Assembly (NCBI GenBank): GCA_017430945.1
Contig: JAFRMB010000048.1
Location: 1-53,531 of the forward strand
Origin: Clostridia bacterium
GTDB lineage: Bacteria; Bacillota_A; Clostridia; Christensenellales; Aristaeellaceae
Length of the DNA: 53,531 bases
Reading direction: 5' to 3'
The notes under the pieces were generated by a model that was given only the letters and a program-made list of their open reading frames with translations, was not told the DNA's origin and did not search any database. Of this stretch, positions 1-8,626 are shown piece by piece. A program made the position numbers and the translations under genes. Each line of letters starts with the position of its first letter. Within the stretch, counting starts at the first letter, position 1.

Positions 1-884
1 ACCTCCGCCCGGAAACGGCCCAGGGCATCTTTGTCAATTTCAAATCGATTGTGCGCACCACCCGCAAAAAGCTGCCGATGGGCGTCGGCCAGATCGGCAA
101 ATCCTTCCGCAACGAAATCACTCCCGGCAACTTCATCTTCCGCGTGCGCGAATTCGAACAGATGGAGCTCGAATTCTTCTGCAAGCCCGGCGAGGACCTG
201 GAGTGGTTCAACTACTGGCGCTCCTTCTGCAAAAACTGGCTGCTGTCCCTGGGCATCAAGGAGGAAAACCTGCGGCTTCGGGACCATGAGCCGGAGAAGC
301 TGGCCTTCTATTCCAAGGCGACCACCGATTTCGAGTTCCTGTTCCCGTTCGGCTGGGGCGAACTGTGGGGCGTCGCCGACCGCACCGACTACGACCTGAC
401 CCAGCACCAGAACCACTCCGGCAAGAACATGGAGTACCTGGATCCCACCACGGGCGAGCGGTTCATCCCCTATTGCGTGGAGCCGTCCCTGGGCGTCGAC
501 CGCGCGGTGCTGGCCTTCCTGTGCAACGCCTACGACGAAGAAGAGCTCGAAGGCGGCGACACCCGCGTGGTGCTGCACCTGCACCCGGCGCTCGCACCGT
601 TCAAGGTTTCCGTCATGCCGCTTCAGAAGAACAAGCTGGGCGAACAGGCGCGCGAGCTGTATGCCATGCTGTCCAGGAAGTTCATGTGTGATTACGACGA
701 GACCGGCTCCATCGGCAAGCGCTATCGCCGTGCCGACGAGGCGGGCACGCCCTACTGCATCTGCGTGGACTTCGACACCGCCGAGACCGGCAACGTGACC
801 GTGCGCGATCGCGACACCATGCAGCAGGAGATCGTTCCCATCAAGGACCTGGTCGCCTGGCTCGAGGCAAAGATCGATTTCTGA
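1..884 (+). CDS. glyQS: glycyl-tRNA synthetase, C-terminal part (5' end outside window)
   Basis: Charges tRNA-Gly with glycine in the cytoplasm (class II, alpha2 type). The reading frame is open from base 3, so the gene starts before the window; 293 residues are visible. The first residues read [13 protein letters not shown], the class II signature of this family. The motif 3-like stretch [12 protein letters not shown] follows, then the C-terminal anticodon-binding domain starting near VSVMPLQKN and ending in [14 protein letters not shown]. The gene converges on glpK and is separated from it by a strong hairpin. The alpha2 form (rather than glyQ plus glyS) is inferred from these motifs and is usual in many Firmicutes. 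Confidence 0.95.
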   Translation, partial: LRPETAQGIFVNFKSIVRTTRKKLPMGVGQIGKSFRNEITPGNFIFRVREFEQMELEFFCKPGEDLEWFNYWRSFCKNWLLSLGIKEENLRLRDHEPEKLAFYSKATTDFEFLFPFGWGELWGVADRTDYDLTQHQNHSGKNMEYLDPTTGERFIPYCVEPSLGVDRAVLAFLCNAYDEEELEGGDTRVVLHLHPALAPFKVSVMPLQKNKLGEQARELYAMLSRKFMCDYDETGSIGKRYRRADEAGTPYCICVDFDTAETGNVTVRDRDTMQQEIVPIKDLVAWLEAKIDF

Positions 885-920
885 TCCGCGCTTCAATCAT
901 AACGACAGACCCAACGCTGA

Positions 921-955
921 ACGGCCCTGCGGTTTTGACCGCAGGGCCGTTCTCA
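921..955 (+). terminator. intrinsic terminator between glyQS and glpK
   Basis: A perfect 12-bp stem (ACGGCCCTGCGG at 921-932 with its complement at 939-950) and a 6-base loop are followed by TCTCAT. It lies between convergent genes, so it can serve both. The U-tract is poor on both strands. Confidence 0.75.
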
Positions 956-980
956 TGTCCCGTCATGGATCACAGGCTGA

Positions 981-2468
981 TCATGCCTCTGCCCAGCCCT
1001 TGCTGCGTTCCACGGCTCGGCGCCACTGCTCGAGCAGATGACGGCGGCATTCGTCGTCCATGGCGGGGGTGAATTCCCGCTCCACGTCGGACAGCTCGTT
1101 CAGATCGGCGTCGGTCCAGACGCCCACCGCGCGGCCGGCCAGCATCGCGGCGCCCTTGCCGGTGGTCTCGATGACCCTGGGGCGCGCCACGCGCACGTTC
1201 AGGATATCCGACTGGAACTGCATCAGGAAATTGTTGGCGCTGGCGCCGCCGTCGACCCGCAGCAGCGCAGGCTTGGTGCCGGCGTCGTTGGCCATGGCGG
1301 CGATCACATCCGCAGACTGATAGGCGATCGACTCCAGCGCGGCGCGCACGATGTGTGCGCGGCCGGTGCCCCGGGTCAGCCCCACGATAGTGCCACGGCT
1401 GTACATGTCCCAATGCGGCGCGCCAAGACCCGTAAAGGCCGGTACGAAGTAGACGTTGCCGTTGTCGGTGACCTGGGTCGCGACCGCTTCGGTCTCCGAA
1501 GCCTTGCTCACGAGGTTCATCTCATCGCGCAGCCACTGCACCACGGCACCGCCCACGAACATGCTGCCCTCCAGCGCATAGCGCGGCTGGCCGTCGATGC
1601 GCCAGGCGACCGTGGTGATCAGGTTGTGCAGCGACTTGACCGGCGCCTTGCCCGTGTTCATCAGCACGAAACAGCCTGTGCCATAGGTGTTCTTGCACAT
1701 GCCCGGCGAAAAGCAGCCCTGCCCGAACAGCGCCGCGTGCTGATCGCCCGCCATGGCGGCGATGGGGATCTCCCGCCCCAGTATGGACTTGTCCAGCATG
1801 CCGATCACCTGGGAGGAATCCACCACCTGAGGCAGTATCTGCGGCGGGATATCCATCGCACGCAGAAGCTCATCGTCCCAGCGCTGCTCATGGATGTTGA
1901 ACAGCATCGTGCGTCCGGCGTTGGTGGCGTCTGTCACGTGAACGTGATCGGCGGTCAGATGCCATGCCAGGAAACAGTCCACGGTGCCAAAGCACAGCTC
2001 GCCCCGCGCGGCGCGCTCGCGGGCGCCGGGGATCGCGTCCAGCATCCACTGGAGCTTCGTGCCTGAAAAGTAAGCGTCCGGCACGAGTCCGGTGCGGTCC
2101 CTCAGCACGTTGCCCAGCCCGTCGCGCTTTAGCCGCTCCACCAGCGGCGCGGTGCGGCGGCACTGCCATACGATGGCGTTGCACAGAGGCTTGCCCGTAG
2201 CCCGCTCCCACAGCATCGTGGTCTCCCGCTGGTTCGTGATGCCGATGGCGGCGATGTCCTTGACATCGATGCCCGCTTTCTCGACGGCCAGCTTCAGAGA
2301 ATCCACCTGGGTGCGCAGGATATCCTCCGGCCGATGCTCCACCCAGCCCGGCTGCGGATAGATCTGCTCAAATTCGATGTTGTGCGCGGCCACGATGCTG
2401 GCACTCTCGTCGAACACCACCGCCCGCGAGCTGGTCGTGCCCTGATCCAACGCGATGATATACTTCAT
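981..2468 (-). CDS. glpK: glycerol kinase
   Basis: Phosphorylates glycerol with ATP to glycerol-3-phosphate for lipid synthesis or catabolism (FGGY kinase family, cytoplasmic). At 495 residues it has the standard length. The N-terminus [15 protein letters not shown] is the phosphate-binding motif of the family. [22 protein letters not shown] and [14 protein letters not shown] follow, and the C-terminal ATPase subdomain contains [15 protein letters not shown]. The start is supported by a GGAGGGG Shine-Dalgarno sequence. It stands alone, with no glpF or glpD beside it. No clear sigma-A promoter is visible in the 100 bases upstream. Confidence 0.97.
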   Translation of the reverse strand: MKYIIALDQGTTSSRAVVFDESASIVAAHNIEFEQIYPQPGWVEHRPEDILRTQVDSLKLAVEKAGIDVKDIAAIGITNQRETTMLWERATGKPLCNAIVWQCRRTAPLVERLKRDGLGNVLRDRTGLVPDAYFSGTKLQWMLDAIPGARERAARGELCFGTVDCFLAWHLTADHVHVTDATNAGRTMLFNIHEQRWDDELLRAMDIPPQILPQVVDSSQVIGMLDKSILGREIPIAAMAGDQHAALFGQGCFSPGMCKNTYGTGCFVLMNTGKAPVKSLHNLITTVAWRIDGQPRYALEGSMFVGGAVVQWLRDEMNLVSKASETEAVATQVTDNGNVYFVPAFTGLGAPHWDMYSRGTIVGLTRGTGRAHIVRAALESIAYQSADVIAAMANDAGTKPALLRVDGGASANNFLMQFQSDILNVRVARPRVIETTGKGAAMLAGRAVGVWTDADLNELSDVEREFTPAMDDECRRHLLEQWRRAVERSKGWAEA

Positions 2469-2568
2469 TTGTTTCCCCTCCGAACTTCAGTTTTTGCGGT
2501 CCGCGCCATGCGCCCTCATCACATCCGGCCCGGCGCTTCCCGACTGCCTTTGTGTCTCGATATCCAAC

Positions 2569-2599
2569 AAAACGGACTGCCGGAGAGACAGTCCGTTTT
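2569..2599 (-). terminator. intrinsic terminator after the acidic membrane-protein gene
   Basis: On the minus strand, AAAACGGACTG pairs with CAGTCCGTTTT across a 9-base loop and is followed by a TTTTG tract. It lies 17 bases beyond the stop codon at 2616. Confidence 0.85.
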
Positions 2600-2615
2600 A
2601 TTCCAAAGGATCCGG

Positions 2616-4916
2616 TCAGCCGACGGTATTCTCCGCGGGCTGCTGTGCAGGCGTTTCATCGCCGCCCTCATCGCCGAAGTCCTCGTCGCCGAATCCTTCG
2701 TCGCCGAACTCCTCATCGCCGAAGTCCTCGTCACCGTAGTCTTCGCCGCCGAAGTCCTCGTCACCGTAGTCCTCGCCGCCGAAATCATCGTCGGCAAGAT
2801 CTGCGTCGCCGTATCCTTCATCGCCGAACGCGTCTGCCTGTCCGGCGTTGCCGGCCGGAACGACATCTCCGCTGCCCGCGGCATTGAAAGCATCGACGCC
2901 GGTGATCTCACCGGGGACGCCGCCGGTGCGATGCTGTTTGTAGCTCTGGCTGGGCAGGAACAGGCTGACCGCACGCCTCGGCATCTTCTGCGCGACCTTG
3001 TCGAGCGTCAGAACGTTGAATGCGTCGAGGATATTCAGAACGAACAGGATCACGAGGAATCCGACCAGGCAACCCACGAAGGCCTTCAGCACGCCCAACA
3101 CCGCGTGCCCGAAGCCGGCGCTTTCGCCGTCGTCGTCATCGTAGTCGTCATCATCGTCGTAATCGTCGTAATCGTCGTCGTAATCGTCGTAGACATCCGA
3201 CTCATCCACATCGTCATCTTCGTCTTCATCGTCGTCCGAAGCATGCTTGCGACGGCCCTTGCGGCCCTTCATCTCAGACTTGCTGCGGCGCTTGCGGGGC
3301 TTTTCCTCTTCTTCGTCTTCATCGTCGTCTTCTTCGTCCCCGTCGTCCTCGTCATCCTCGTCTTCCGCATCCTCGTCGTACTTCGAGGCTTTGCGGCCGA
3401 ACAGACCGCGGCGAGGCTTCTTCACGACTTCTTCTTCCTCATCGTCTTCGTCGTCATCCTCGTCGTCCTCATCCTCGTCGTCTTCATCGTCTTCGTCGTC
3501 ATCCTCGTCTTCGTCCTTCGCCTTGCGGCGGAAGCCGAACAGGCCGCGGCGCTTGCGGGGCTTTTCCTCTTCGTCCTCTTCGTCGTCCTCGTCGTCCTCA
3601 TCGTCTGTGCGGTCCTCGGAGGCGGCGCTCTTGGATACGGGCTTGAACTCGCGCGTGGGCTCGTCCGTCACGGGGATCTCGTCCGTCGAAGCCGGCTCGA
3701 TGCTGACGATGCCGTCGGCAACGTCCTCGATGACGTCCGCTTCCAAAGGCTGATCGCTGAACAGATCCTCTACCGTATCGGAGGCATCCGTGCCGGCTCC
3801 CTCGAGCGTGCTCTTCACGGCTTCGACCGCGTCTTCAGCCTTCTCGGCAGCCGTGGCAACCTCTGCCGCCGCCTTTTCGGCGGCCAGGCGCGCTGCGCGC
3901 TCGCGACGTTCGCGGCGGGACAGGCCGACGGTCTCCGCGGCCTCTGCCAGCTGCTGGGTCAGCTCCGTATTCACCCTGTTCTGATCAGCCATCTCAAGTC
4001 CTCCTTCAATATCCTCGGCCTCCGCGCGTCTGCGCCGGCGCGAGATCAGCGTGCCGTCCGGCGCTTCCAGGGCCTCTGCATCGACGCTCACGCCACCTTC
4101 GACAGCGTCATCGTCGTCCTCGTCATAATCCTCCTCGTCGTCGTATTCGTCATCCTCGTCATCGGCCAGCTCGTCATCGTCGACGGGCACCACGAACAGA
4201 CGCAGGAACTTTTTGAAGCCGCCGACTTCGCCGTCCGCCTCGTCCGCTTCATCCTCCTCGTCGTCCGCGTCTTCCTCGTCATCGTCGCTATCCGAAGGGG
4301 CGGCGGCCCTGACGGCCCGGCGCGCCGCGCGACGGGAAGATCCTTCGACATCGGCGATGTCCTCGACGTCAGCCGTCTGTTCGTTCGACGGAACGCCAGC
4401 ATCCCCGGCCGATACCGGGATATCCGAAGCATCCTCGTCGTCGTAGGGCTCGTCCTCGTCGTCGTAGTCCTCTTCGGCGTCGCCCTTTTTCCTGCGCTTC
4501 ATCCGGCCGCGAAGCCCGTTGAACATTTTGAAGAACGAATCGAAGGGATTGGGATTGTCGCCTTCTGCCACGTCGTCCTCTTCCGGATCCTCCGGCTCAT
4601 CCGCATAAGGCTCGTCCTCGTCAAATACCTCCTGCGCTTTCCTGGCCACATCGTCCGCCGCATCTGCCGTTTCATCGACGAAGCGCTCCGCGGCTCCCAC
4701 CGCGGCTTCTTCGGCATCCTCGGCGATCCTGTCGGCCTTGCGCACCGCGTCTTCGACCACGGGCTGTACTGCCGGGCGGATCTTCTCCTGATCGGGCTGA
4801 GCCTGCTTGTCACGCCTCTCCCTGGCGGCAAGGCGCTCGCGGTTCTTATATTCCTCATGCCGTCTCCGTAACTCGAAATAGTCCAGGGACGGGCTGTTGT
4901 CCTGCCTGTTGCTCAT
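2616..4916 (-). CDS. very acidic, low-complexity single-pass membrane protein, unknown function
   Basis: No family recognised. It has 766 residues from the ATG at 4916, chosen because GAGGCGG lies 8 bases upstream; an in-frame ATG at 4934 lacks this. Order: a charged helical N-terminus (RRHEEYKNRERLAARERR) and Ala/Glu-rich coiled-coil-like segments; long Asp/Glu tracts; three short basic modules (KPRKRRGLFGFRRK, KKPRRGLFGRK and KPRKRRSKSEMKGRK) separated by acidic runs; one hydrophobic helix about 135-160 residues from the C-terminus (LKAFVGCLVGFLVILFVLNI); then a tail of five-residue DEDFG/GEDYG repeats. The topology is probably acidic N-terminus inside and repeat tail outside. It is monocistronic, with its own promoter and terminator, and divergent from an LCP wall ligase. 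An envelope role is inference only. It could also be a scaffold or ion-binding polymer. Confidence 0.8.
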   Translation of the reverse strand: MSNRQDNSPSLDYFELRRRHEEYKNRERLAARERRDKQAQPDQEKIRPAVQPVVEDAVRKADRIAEDAEEAAVGAAERFVDETADAADDVARKAQEVFDEDEPYADEPEDPEEDDVAEGDNPNPFDSFFKMFNGLRGRMKRRKKGDAEEDYDDEDEPYDDEDASDIPVSAGDAGVPSNEQTADVEDIADVEGSSRRAARRAVRAAAPSDSDDDEEDADDEEDEADEADGEVGGFKKFLRLFVVPVDDDELADDEDDEYDDEEDYDEDDDDAVEGGVSVDAEALEAPDGTLISRRRRRAEAEDIEGGLEMADQNRVNTELTQQLAEAAETVGLSRRERRERAARLAAEKAAAEVATAAEKAEDAVEAVKSTLEGAGTDASDTVEDLFSDQPLEADVIEDVADGIVSIEPASTDEIPVTDEPTREFKPVSKSAASEDRTDDEDDEDDEEDEEEKPRKRRGLFGFRRKAKDEDEDDDEDDEDDEDEDDEDDDEDDEEEEVVKKPRRGLFGRKASKYDEDAEDEDDEDDGDEEDDDEDEEEEKPRKRRSKSEMKGRKGRRKHASDDDEDEDDDVDESDVYDDYDDDYDDYDDDDDYDDDDGESAGFGHAVLGVLKAFVGCLVGFLVILFVLNILDAFNVLTLDKVAQKMPRRAVSLFLPSQSYKQHRTGGVPGEITGVDAFNAAGSGDVVPAGNAGQADAFGDEGYGDADLADDDFGGEDYGDEDFGGEDYGDEDFGDEEFGDEGFGDEDFGDEGGDETPAQQPAENTVG
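2671..2790 (-). repeat. eight tandem 15-bp units encoding a DEDFG-type pentapeptide repeat
   Basis: On the plus strand, units such as TCGCCGAAGTCCTCG and TCACCGTAGTCCTCG follow each other in register from 2671 to 2790. Each encodes five residues of the C-terminal tail of the acidic membrane protein (Gly-Asp/Glu-acidic-acidic-aromatic). Units differ at one to four bases, so the array may vary between strains. Confidence 0.85.
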
Positions 4917-4972
4917 CGCGTAACCGCCTCTCATTCATGCCCGGTTGCAGAAGGGCATAACTATACACCGTC

Positions 4973-5001
4973 AATTATACCTGTAATCGCCACATCTTGC
5001 A
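4973..5001 (-). promoter_or_regulatory. sigma-A promoter for the acidic membrane protein
   Basis: On the minus strand, TTGCAA (5001-4996), a 17-base spacer and TATAAT (4978-4973) lie about 55 bases upstream of the ATG at 4916. Confidence 0.8.
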
Positions 5002-5122
5002 AGGGTATACAGGCAGAAACCAAAAATATTTACGATTTTTCGCGAAAAGTCCGCACAATGCTCGCCGATCCCGATCCAGTCCGGATCCTGTCGGGTGAAC
5101 GGGTTTTTTTGTTTGCCGGGTC

Positions 5123-5151
5123 TTTTCCTGTGCGCGCATTTCTGCTATAAT
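5123..5151 (+). promoter_or_regulatory. extended -10 promoter for the LCP gene
   Basis: TATAAT at 5146-5151 is preceded by the extended -10 element TGC. A weak -35 (TTTTCC, 5123-5128) lies 17 bases upstream. The start codon is at 5224. Confidence 0.65.
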
Positions 5152-5223
5152 GACATCGGGCGGCGCCCCCCTTCCGGGCCCGGCGCTGCACTCTGATCTG
5201 CAGACCATCGACGGCGGTGCGCC

Positions 5224-6210
5224 ATGTATTATGAGACCTATCGAAAGAAGACGACACGGAGCAGGCGCGGCGGACGACGCAGCTTCGGCGGGTGGCTTGC
5301 CCAGGGGCTTTTGAAGCTAGCGGTGCTGGTCCTCGTCCTGGCGATCGCCGGTGCTGCGCTGCTCTATGCGCTTCCGCCGGCGCTGTTCATGGTGGAGCCT
5401 CCGGGCAACGATCTCGCGCTGACCGACGGATTGCCTGGTCGCTGCATCAATGTGCTGCTGCTCGGCGCGGATCTGCTCCGGGACAGCGTGCAGCGTTCCG
5501 ATTCCATCACCATCGCGTCCATCGGCTACGGCAGGGTCTGCCTGACCAGCGTGCTCAGGGATACGACGGTCGACATCCCCGGACACGGCAGCCGAAAGGT
5601 GAACGCCGCCTTCGCCTACGGCGGGCCGGAGCTCATGATGAAGACGCTGAACCAGAACTTCGGGCTGAACATCATGCACTATGCGCAGGTGGACTTCGTC
5701 TCGATCGTCGAACTGATCGATGCCATCGGCGGCGTCACGCTGGACATCACCGATGCCGAACGCGCGCGCCTGAACTCGACACTGCGCGGCATGGGCAAGA
5801 TCTTCAGGCCGCTGGGATACACCGCACACGAGGTCACCCAGTACGGCGAGAACGTCCACCTGGACGGTCTGCAGGCATTGGCTTACGCCCGTATACGCAA
5901 GATCGACAGCGACTTCAGGCGCGCCGGACGCCAGCGCAAGCTGCTGAACGCCATGCTGAAGCAGCTGCGCAGCCAGCTGTGGAACCCCGCGGTGTGGGTG
6001 CGGGTGGGCAAGGTCGCGCTGAGCGCCGTCAAAACCAACATGTCCGTGCTGCAGCTGGTGTCCCTGGGTGAAAAGGCGCTGTTGGCCGGCACGACCGAAC
6101 AGCTGCGCCTGCCTGTGGACGGCAGCTTCACCGACGACGGCTCCAGGCTCAGCGTCCATGACCGGAACGCCAATCGCGATGCATTTTACCGTTTCGTGTA
6201 TGAAGGTTGA
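5224..6210 (+). CDS. LytR-CpsA-Psr (LCP) family wall-polymer ligase
   Basis: LCP enzymes move undecaprenyl-pyrophosphate-linked glycopolymers onto peptidoglycan at the outer face of the membrane. The 328 residues comprise a basic N-terminus, one membrane helix (GLLKLAVLVLVLAIAGAALL, about 29-48) and the extracellular LCP domain. That domain shows INVLLLGAD, RSDSITIASI, the SVLRDTTVDIPG segment with its conserved Arg and Asp, KVNAAFAYGG, and the C-terminal YARIRKIDSDFRRAGRQRK signature. The Shine-Dalgarno sequence is weak (GGCGGTG). It is monocistronic, between its own promoter and a U-tract terminator. The attached polymer is unknown. A TagF-like domain, uppP and a GT2 enzyme lie 27-35 kb away. 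Confidence 0.93.
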   Translation: MYYETYRKKTTRSRRGGRRSFGGWLAQGLLKLAVLVLVLAIAGAALLYALPPALFMVEPPGNDLALTDGLPGRCINVLLLGADLLRDSVQRSDSITIASIGYGRVCLTSVLRDTTVDIPGHGSRKVNAAFAYGGPELMMKTLNQNFGLNIMHYAQVDFVSIVELIDAIGGVTLDITDAERARLNSTLRGMGKIFRPLGYTAHEVTQYGENVHLDGLQALAYARIRKIDSDFRRAGRQRKLLNAMLKQLRSQLWNPAVWVRVGKVALSAVKTNMSVLQLVSLGEKALLAGTTEQLRLPVDGSFTDDGSRLSVHDRNANRDAFYRFVYEG

Positions 6211-6320
6211 TCCGACGCAGGGGGCGTCCCTGCCATCGCCGCATCCCTGCATCTCCCGCCGCCCGGTCTTCTGACAAAAGCCCGGCGCACCGCCTGTCCC
6301 GGAGCAGAACGCCCGGTCAG

Positions 6321-6341
6321 GCTGCGCGCCGCAGCTTTTTT
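6321..6341 (+). terminator. intrinsic terminator after the LCP gene
   Basis: A short GC stem, GCTGC / GCAGC with loop GCGCC, is followed by six T residues (6336-6341). Confidence 0.75.
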
Positions 6342-6365
6342 CATCTGTATCGTCAACAGATCGCG

Positions 6366-7925
6366 TCAGTCGACCAAACCCAATGCCGTGGTGAGCAGCG
6401 TCTGGATGGACGAAGCGTTCGCCTCGGCATCCACATCGATGAGCGTCAGCACGCTGCTGAGCACCGCGTAAGCCGGGCTGTCCTCACCCAGAAGATCCCT
6501 TGCGTTCGCCACCAGCCCCGCTGCCGTCTGTGCATCGGTGCCCACAAGTGCCACGGCACTGTCGAGCAGCGCCCTGGCTGACAGCGCGGATGATCCGGCA
6601 TCTTCGCTCTCCGCCGCAGGCGCGTCTTCCGGCGCGGCTGCCGTCTCGCCGAATGTGGTCTCGATCTCATAGATCGAGGTGGTATCCTCGCCGTGCTTCA
6701 CCGCTGCCAGGTACCGCCCGCTGCCCGAAAGCTCGATGCTGTCATAGGCGAGGGGCAGGACCTCGGCGCCGTGCCAGTCCACCATGCCGCGGTTGTAATC
6801 CGCGTCGACGACGGAATAATACAGACCCTCGCCGCACTCCATCGGATATACCTTCGTGATCGCCGCATCCAGCTGGCTCTGTTCGCCGTCGGCAGCCAGG
6901 ATGTTCAGATTGCCGCCCATATCCGTAAAGCTCGCGGACATGCCTGCGTTGTTGAGCAGATCCTTGGCGATGGCCGGCGGACAGCTCTCGCCCTTGCCGA
7001 CCTCGTAATACCCCAGCTTGCCATCCCTGACCACGGCGGCATAGCCGCGCGTGACATAGACATACGCGCCGTCGCTGCGCGGGCCGTAGCCGCTTCGCTG
7101 GATCTGGTCGTACTCCGCCGGCACGGCCAGGGTGCCGTCGATGCAGCCAAGTCCGTTCTTGTCGCCGTTGTACACCACGAAGTAACCGTCGATGACCTCG
7201 GTGTTGATGCTGCTGAAGCCCTGGTCGAACACGATGTTGCCGTTCGCATCCGCAAGCTTGCTCTGCCCGTTCTCGCGGACCGTCGTATAGCCGCCGGCAA
7301 AGTCTTCGCTGTACAGGCCCCTCACCTCGCCCAGCGGGATGAAGCTGCTGTCGTAACAGGTCGTCTTGCCCGTGCCGCGGTCCTCGATATTGATGACCTC
7401 TCCATAGGCTTTGGAGCCGCTGTAGTGATCGCGGTTCAGCGTCACGACCTTGCGGCCCTCGGGCAGCCAGTAGATGTCGACGGTGTCGATCAGGTACACA
7501 TCGTCGCCGATGAACGCCGAATAGTCGTAGTTGTCCTTGGTGGACTTGACCAGCCGCACGCCCAGGCCCCAGTTCTTGTTGAGTACCTTGAGATCCTGAT
7601 ACTCAAAGGGCATGACGGTCGCGCCGTCCGCGTCCAGCAGGCCGTGAACCAGCACATCGCCGTCTACGACGCTTGCCGTGATATAGCCATAGCTGCAATC
7701 CATGCTTCTGTAATAGATCGGATCGGTCAACGCCGTGCCGTCCATCGCCGCCAGATAGCAGCCGTCCCGCGTCTGGACGCACAGGCGATCGCTGTGGTCG
7801 ATCAGGGAGGCGTTCTCCAGCTCCGCGTAGGGCGTCAGCGTCGTCCGCGTGGGCAATGCCTCACCCATGGCTCCGGCAACGCCGAACAGACAGATCGCCA
7901 ACAGGAAACAAATCAGTTTTCTCAT
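6366..7925 (-). CDS. secreted WG-repeat-like protein
   Basis: The 519-residue protein begins with a signal peptide (MRKLICFLLAICLFGVAGA), with cleavage probably before Glu-Ala. The body resembles WG/KWG beta-repeat proteins: recurring units of the form 'dG.. ..p..Y..i' appear, for example TDPIYYRSMDCSYGYI, VMPFEYQDLK, VPAEYDQIQRSGYG and VLPLAYDSIELSGSGR. A low-complexity Ala/Glu linker near residue 430 precedes a C-terminal helical segment of about 80 residues. Such proteins are secreted or surface-bound and of unknown function. It lies 42 bases downstream of a small membrane-protein gene and is probably cotranscribed with it. The assignment rests on repeat pattern only. Confidence 0.7.
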   Translation of the reverse strand: MRKLICFLLAICLFGVAGAMGEALPTRTTLTPYAELENASLIDHSDRLCVQTRDGCYLAAMDGTALTDPIYYRSMDCSYGYITASVVDGDVLVHGLLDADGATVMPFEYQDLKVLNKNWGLGVRLVKSTKDNYDYSAFIGDDVYLIDTVDIYWLPEGRKVVTLNRDHYSGSKAYGEVINIEDRGTGKTTCYDSSFIPLGEVRGLYSEDFAGGYTTVRENGQSKLADANGNIVFDQGFSSINTEVIDGYFVVYNGDKNGLGCIDGTLAVPAEYDQIQRSGYGPRSDGAYVYVTRGYAAVVRDGKLGYYEVGKGESCPPAIAKDLLNNAGMSASFTDMGGNLNILAADGEQSQLDAAITKVYPMECGEGLYYSVVDADYNRGMVDWHGAEVLPLAYDSIELSGSGRYLAAVKHGEDTTSIYEIETTFGETAAAPEDAPAAESEDAGSSALSARALLDSAVALVGTDAQTAAGLVANARDLLGEDSPAYAVLSSVLTLIDVDAEANASSIQTLLTTALGLVD

Positions 7926-7967
7926 GTCCGTATCCTCCTCATAGATTTGGCGGGCGATCCCTTTGCG

Positions 7968-8471
7968 TCACGATTTTGTCGTGAAGAATTGCCAGCCTTT
8001 GGTCGCACCGGTATAGATCATCATGACGATCAACCCGACCAGTATCACGACGATCATCACGAACCTGAGGCGCGTCAGTTTTCGGCGCCCCCGGTCCTCC
8101 AGCAGGCTCGGAACGAACAGCGTCAGTACGAGGGCGGCGATCATCATCGGGCTTGCGCCCGTGCCGCCAAAGAACAGCGCCGCGATCGTGAAAACGCCGA
8201 TCGCGATGCCGCCAAGCAGCTGATAGAGCTCCCATCGCTTTTCCGGAATGGCGTGGACGCGCTTCTCAAAGCGGCTGGGCACCCACACGTCGGACGCATC
8301 GTCATCGTCGATGGAGATCTCGGGCGTCATATCCGCCTTCGGCACAGGGCTGTCATGTCCCGCCCCGGCCGCTTCCACGGGCACATCAGCCGGCTCCGCA
8401 GCCGTCACTTCGGATACTTCCGCGTCCACTTTCTGGGTCGGATCCTCCGTGATGCGTTCCCTTTCATCCAT
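7968..8471 (-). CDS. small integral membrane protein, unknown function
   Basis: The 167-residue protein starts at the ATG at 8471. The frame stays open upstream to 8630, but that part overlaps the promoter and terminator. The first 90 residues are acidic and probably cytoplasmic. Three hydrophobic helices follow (LLGGIAIGVFTIAALFF, SPMMIAALVLTLFVPSLL and MIVVILVGLIVMMIYTG), then a short basic tail. No family recognised. It is first in a two-gene unit with the secreted WG-like protein, behind the promoter at 8527-8555. Confidence 0.75.
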   Translation of the reverse strand: MDERERITEDPTQKVDAEVSEVTAAEPADVPVEAAGAGHDSPVPKADMTPEISIDDDDASDVWVPSRFEKRVHAIPEKRWELYQLLGGIAIGVFTIAALFFGGTGASPMMIAALVLTLFVPSLLEDRGRRKLTRLRFVMIVVILVGLIVMMIYTGATKGWQFFTTKS

Positions 8472-8526
8472 ATCATGAACCCCCGTCTGTCGTACTGTGC
8501 TGTCGCGACCCGCGCGACACGATTCG

Positions 8527-8555
8527 ATTTTACCACTATCCCGCGGATCGCGCAA
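8527..8555 (-). promoter_or_regulatory. sigma-A promoter for the membrane protein / WG-protein unit
   Basis: On the minus strand, TTGCGC (8555-8550), a 17-base spacer and TAAAAT (8532-8527) lie 56 bases before the ATG at 8471. Confidence 0.65.
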
Positions 8556-8576
8556 GGCAAACGACGCCTTTTTGCG

Positions 8577-8605
8577 AAAAACCCCCCACCATCGCGGTGC
8601 GGGGG
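8577..8605 (-). terminator. intrinsic terminator after the aldo/keto reductase gene
   Basis: On the minus strand, CCCCCGCACC pairs with GGTGGGGGG with a single G bulge and a 5-base loop. TTTTT follows. It ends the rRNA-methyltransferase / glycosidase / reductase operon. Confidence 0.85.
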
Positions 8606-8626
8606 CTGAGATCGGGCGTGCATGCA

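Noticed and set aside
2671..2790. Possible CRISPR-like array
   Set aside because: The 15-bp units abut without spacers and are in frame with a protein repeat.
3247..3753. Poly-serine plus-strand ORF
   Set aside because: Another shadow of the Asp/Glu tracts (TCG, TCC and TCT from GAC/GAG/GAA codons on the other strand); no start signals.
2334..4871. 845-codon plus-strand ORF opposite the acidic protein gene, rich in Val and Ile
   Set aside because: It is the complement of GAC/GAT/GAA/GAG-rich codons (read as GTC, ATC, TTC and CTC). The minus frame has a promoter, Shine-Dalgarno sequence, membrane helix and terminator; the plus frame has none.
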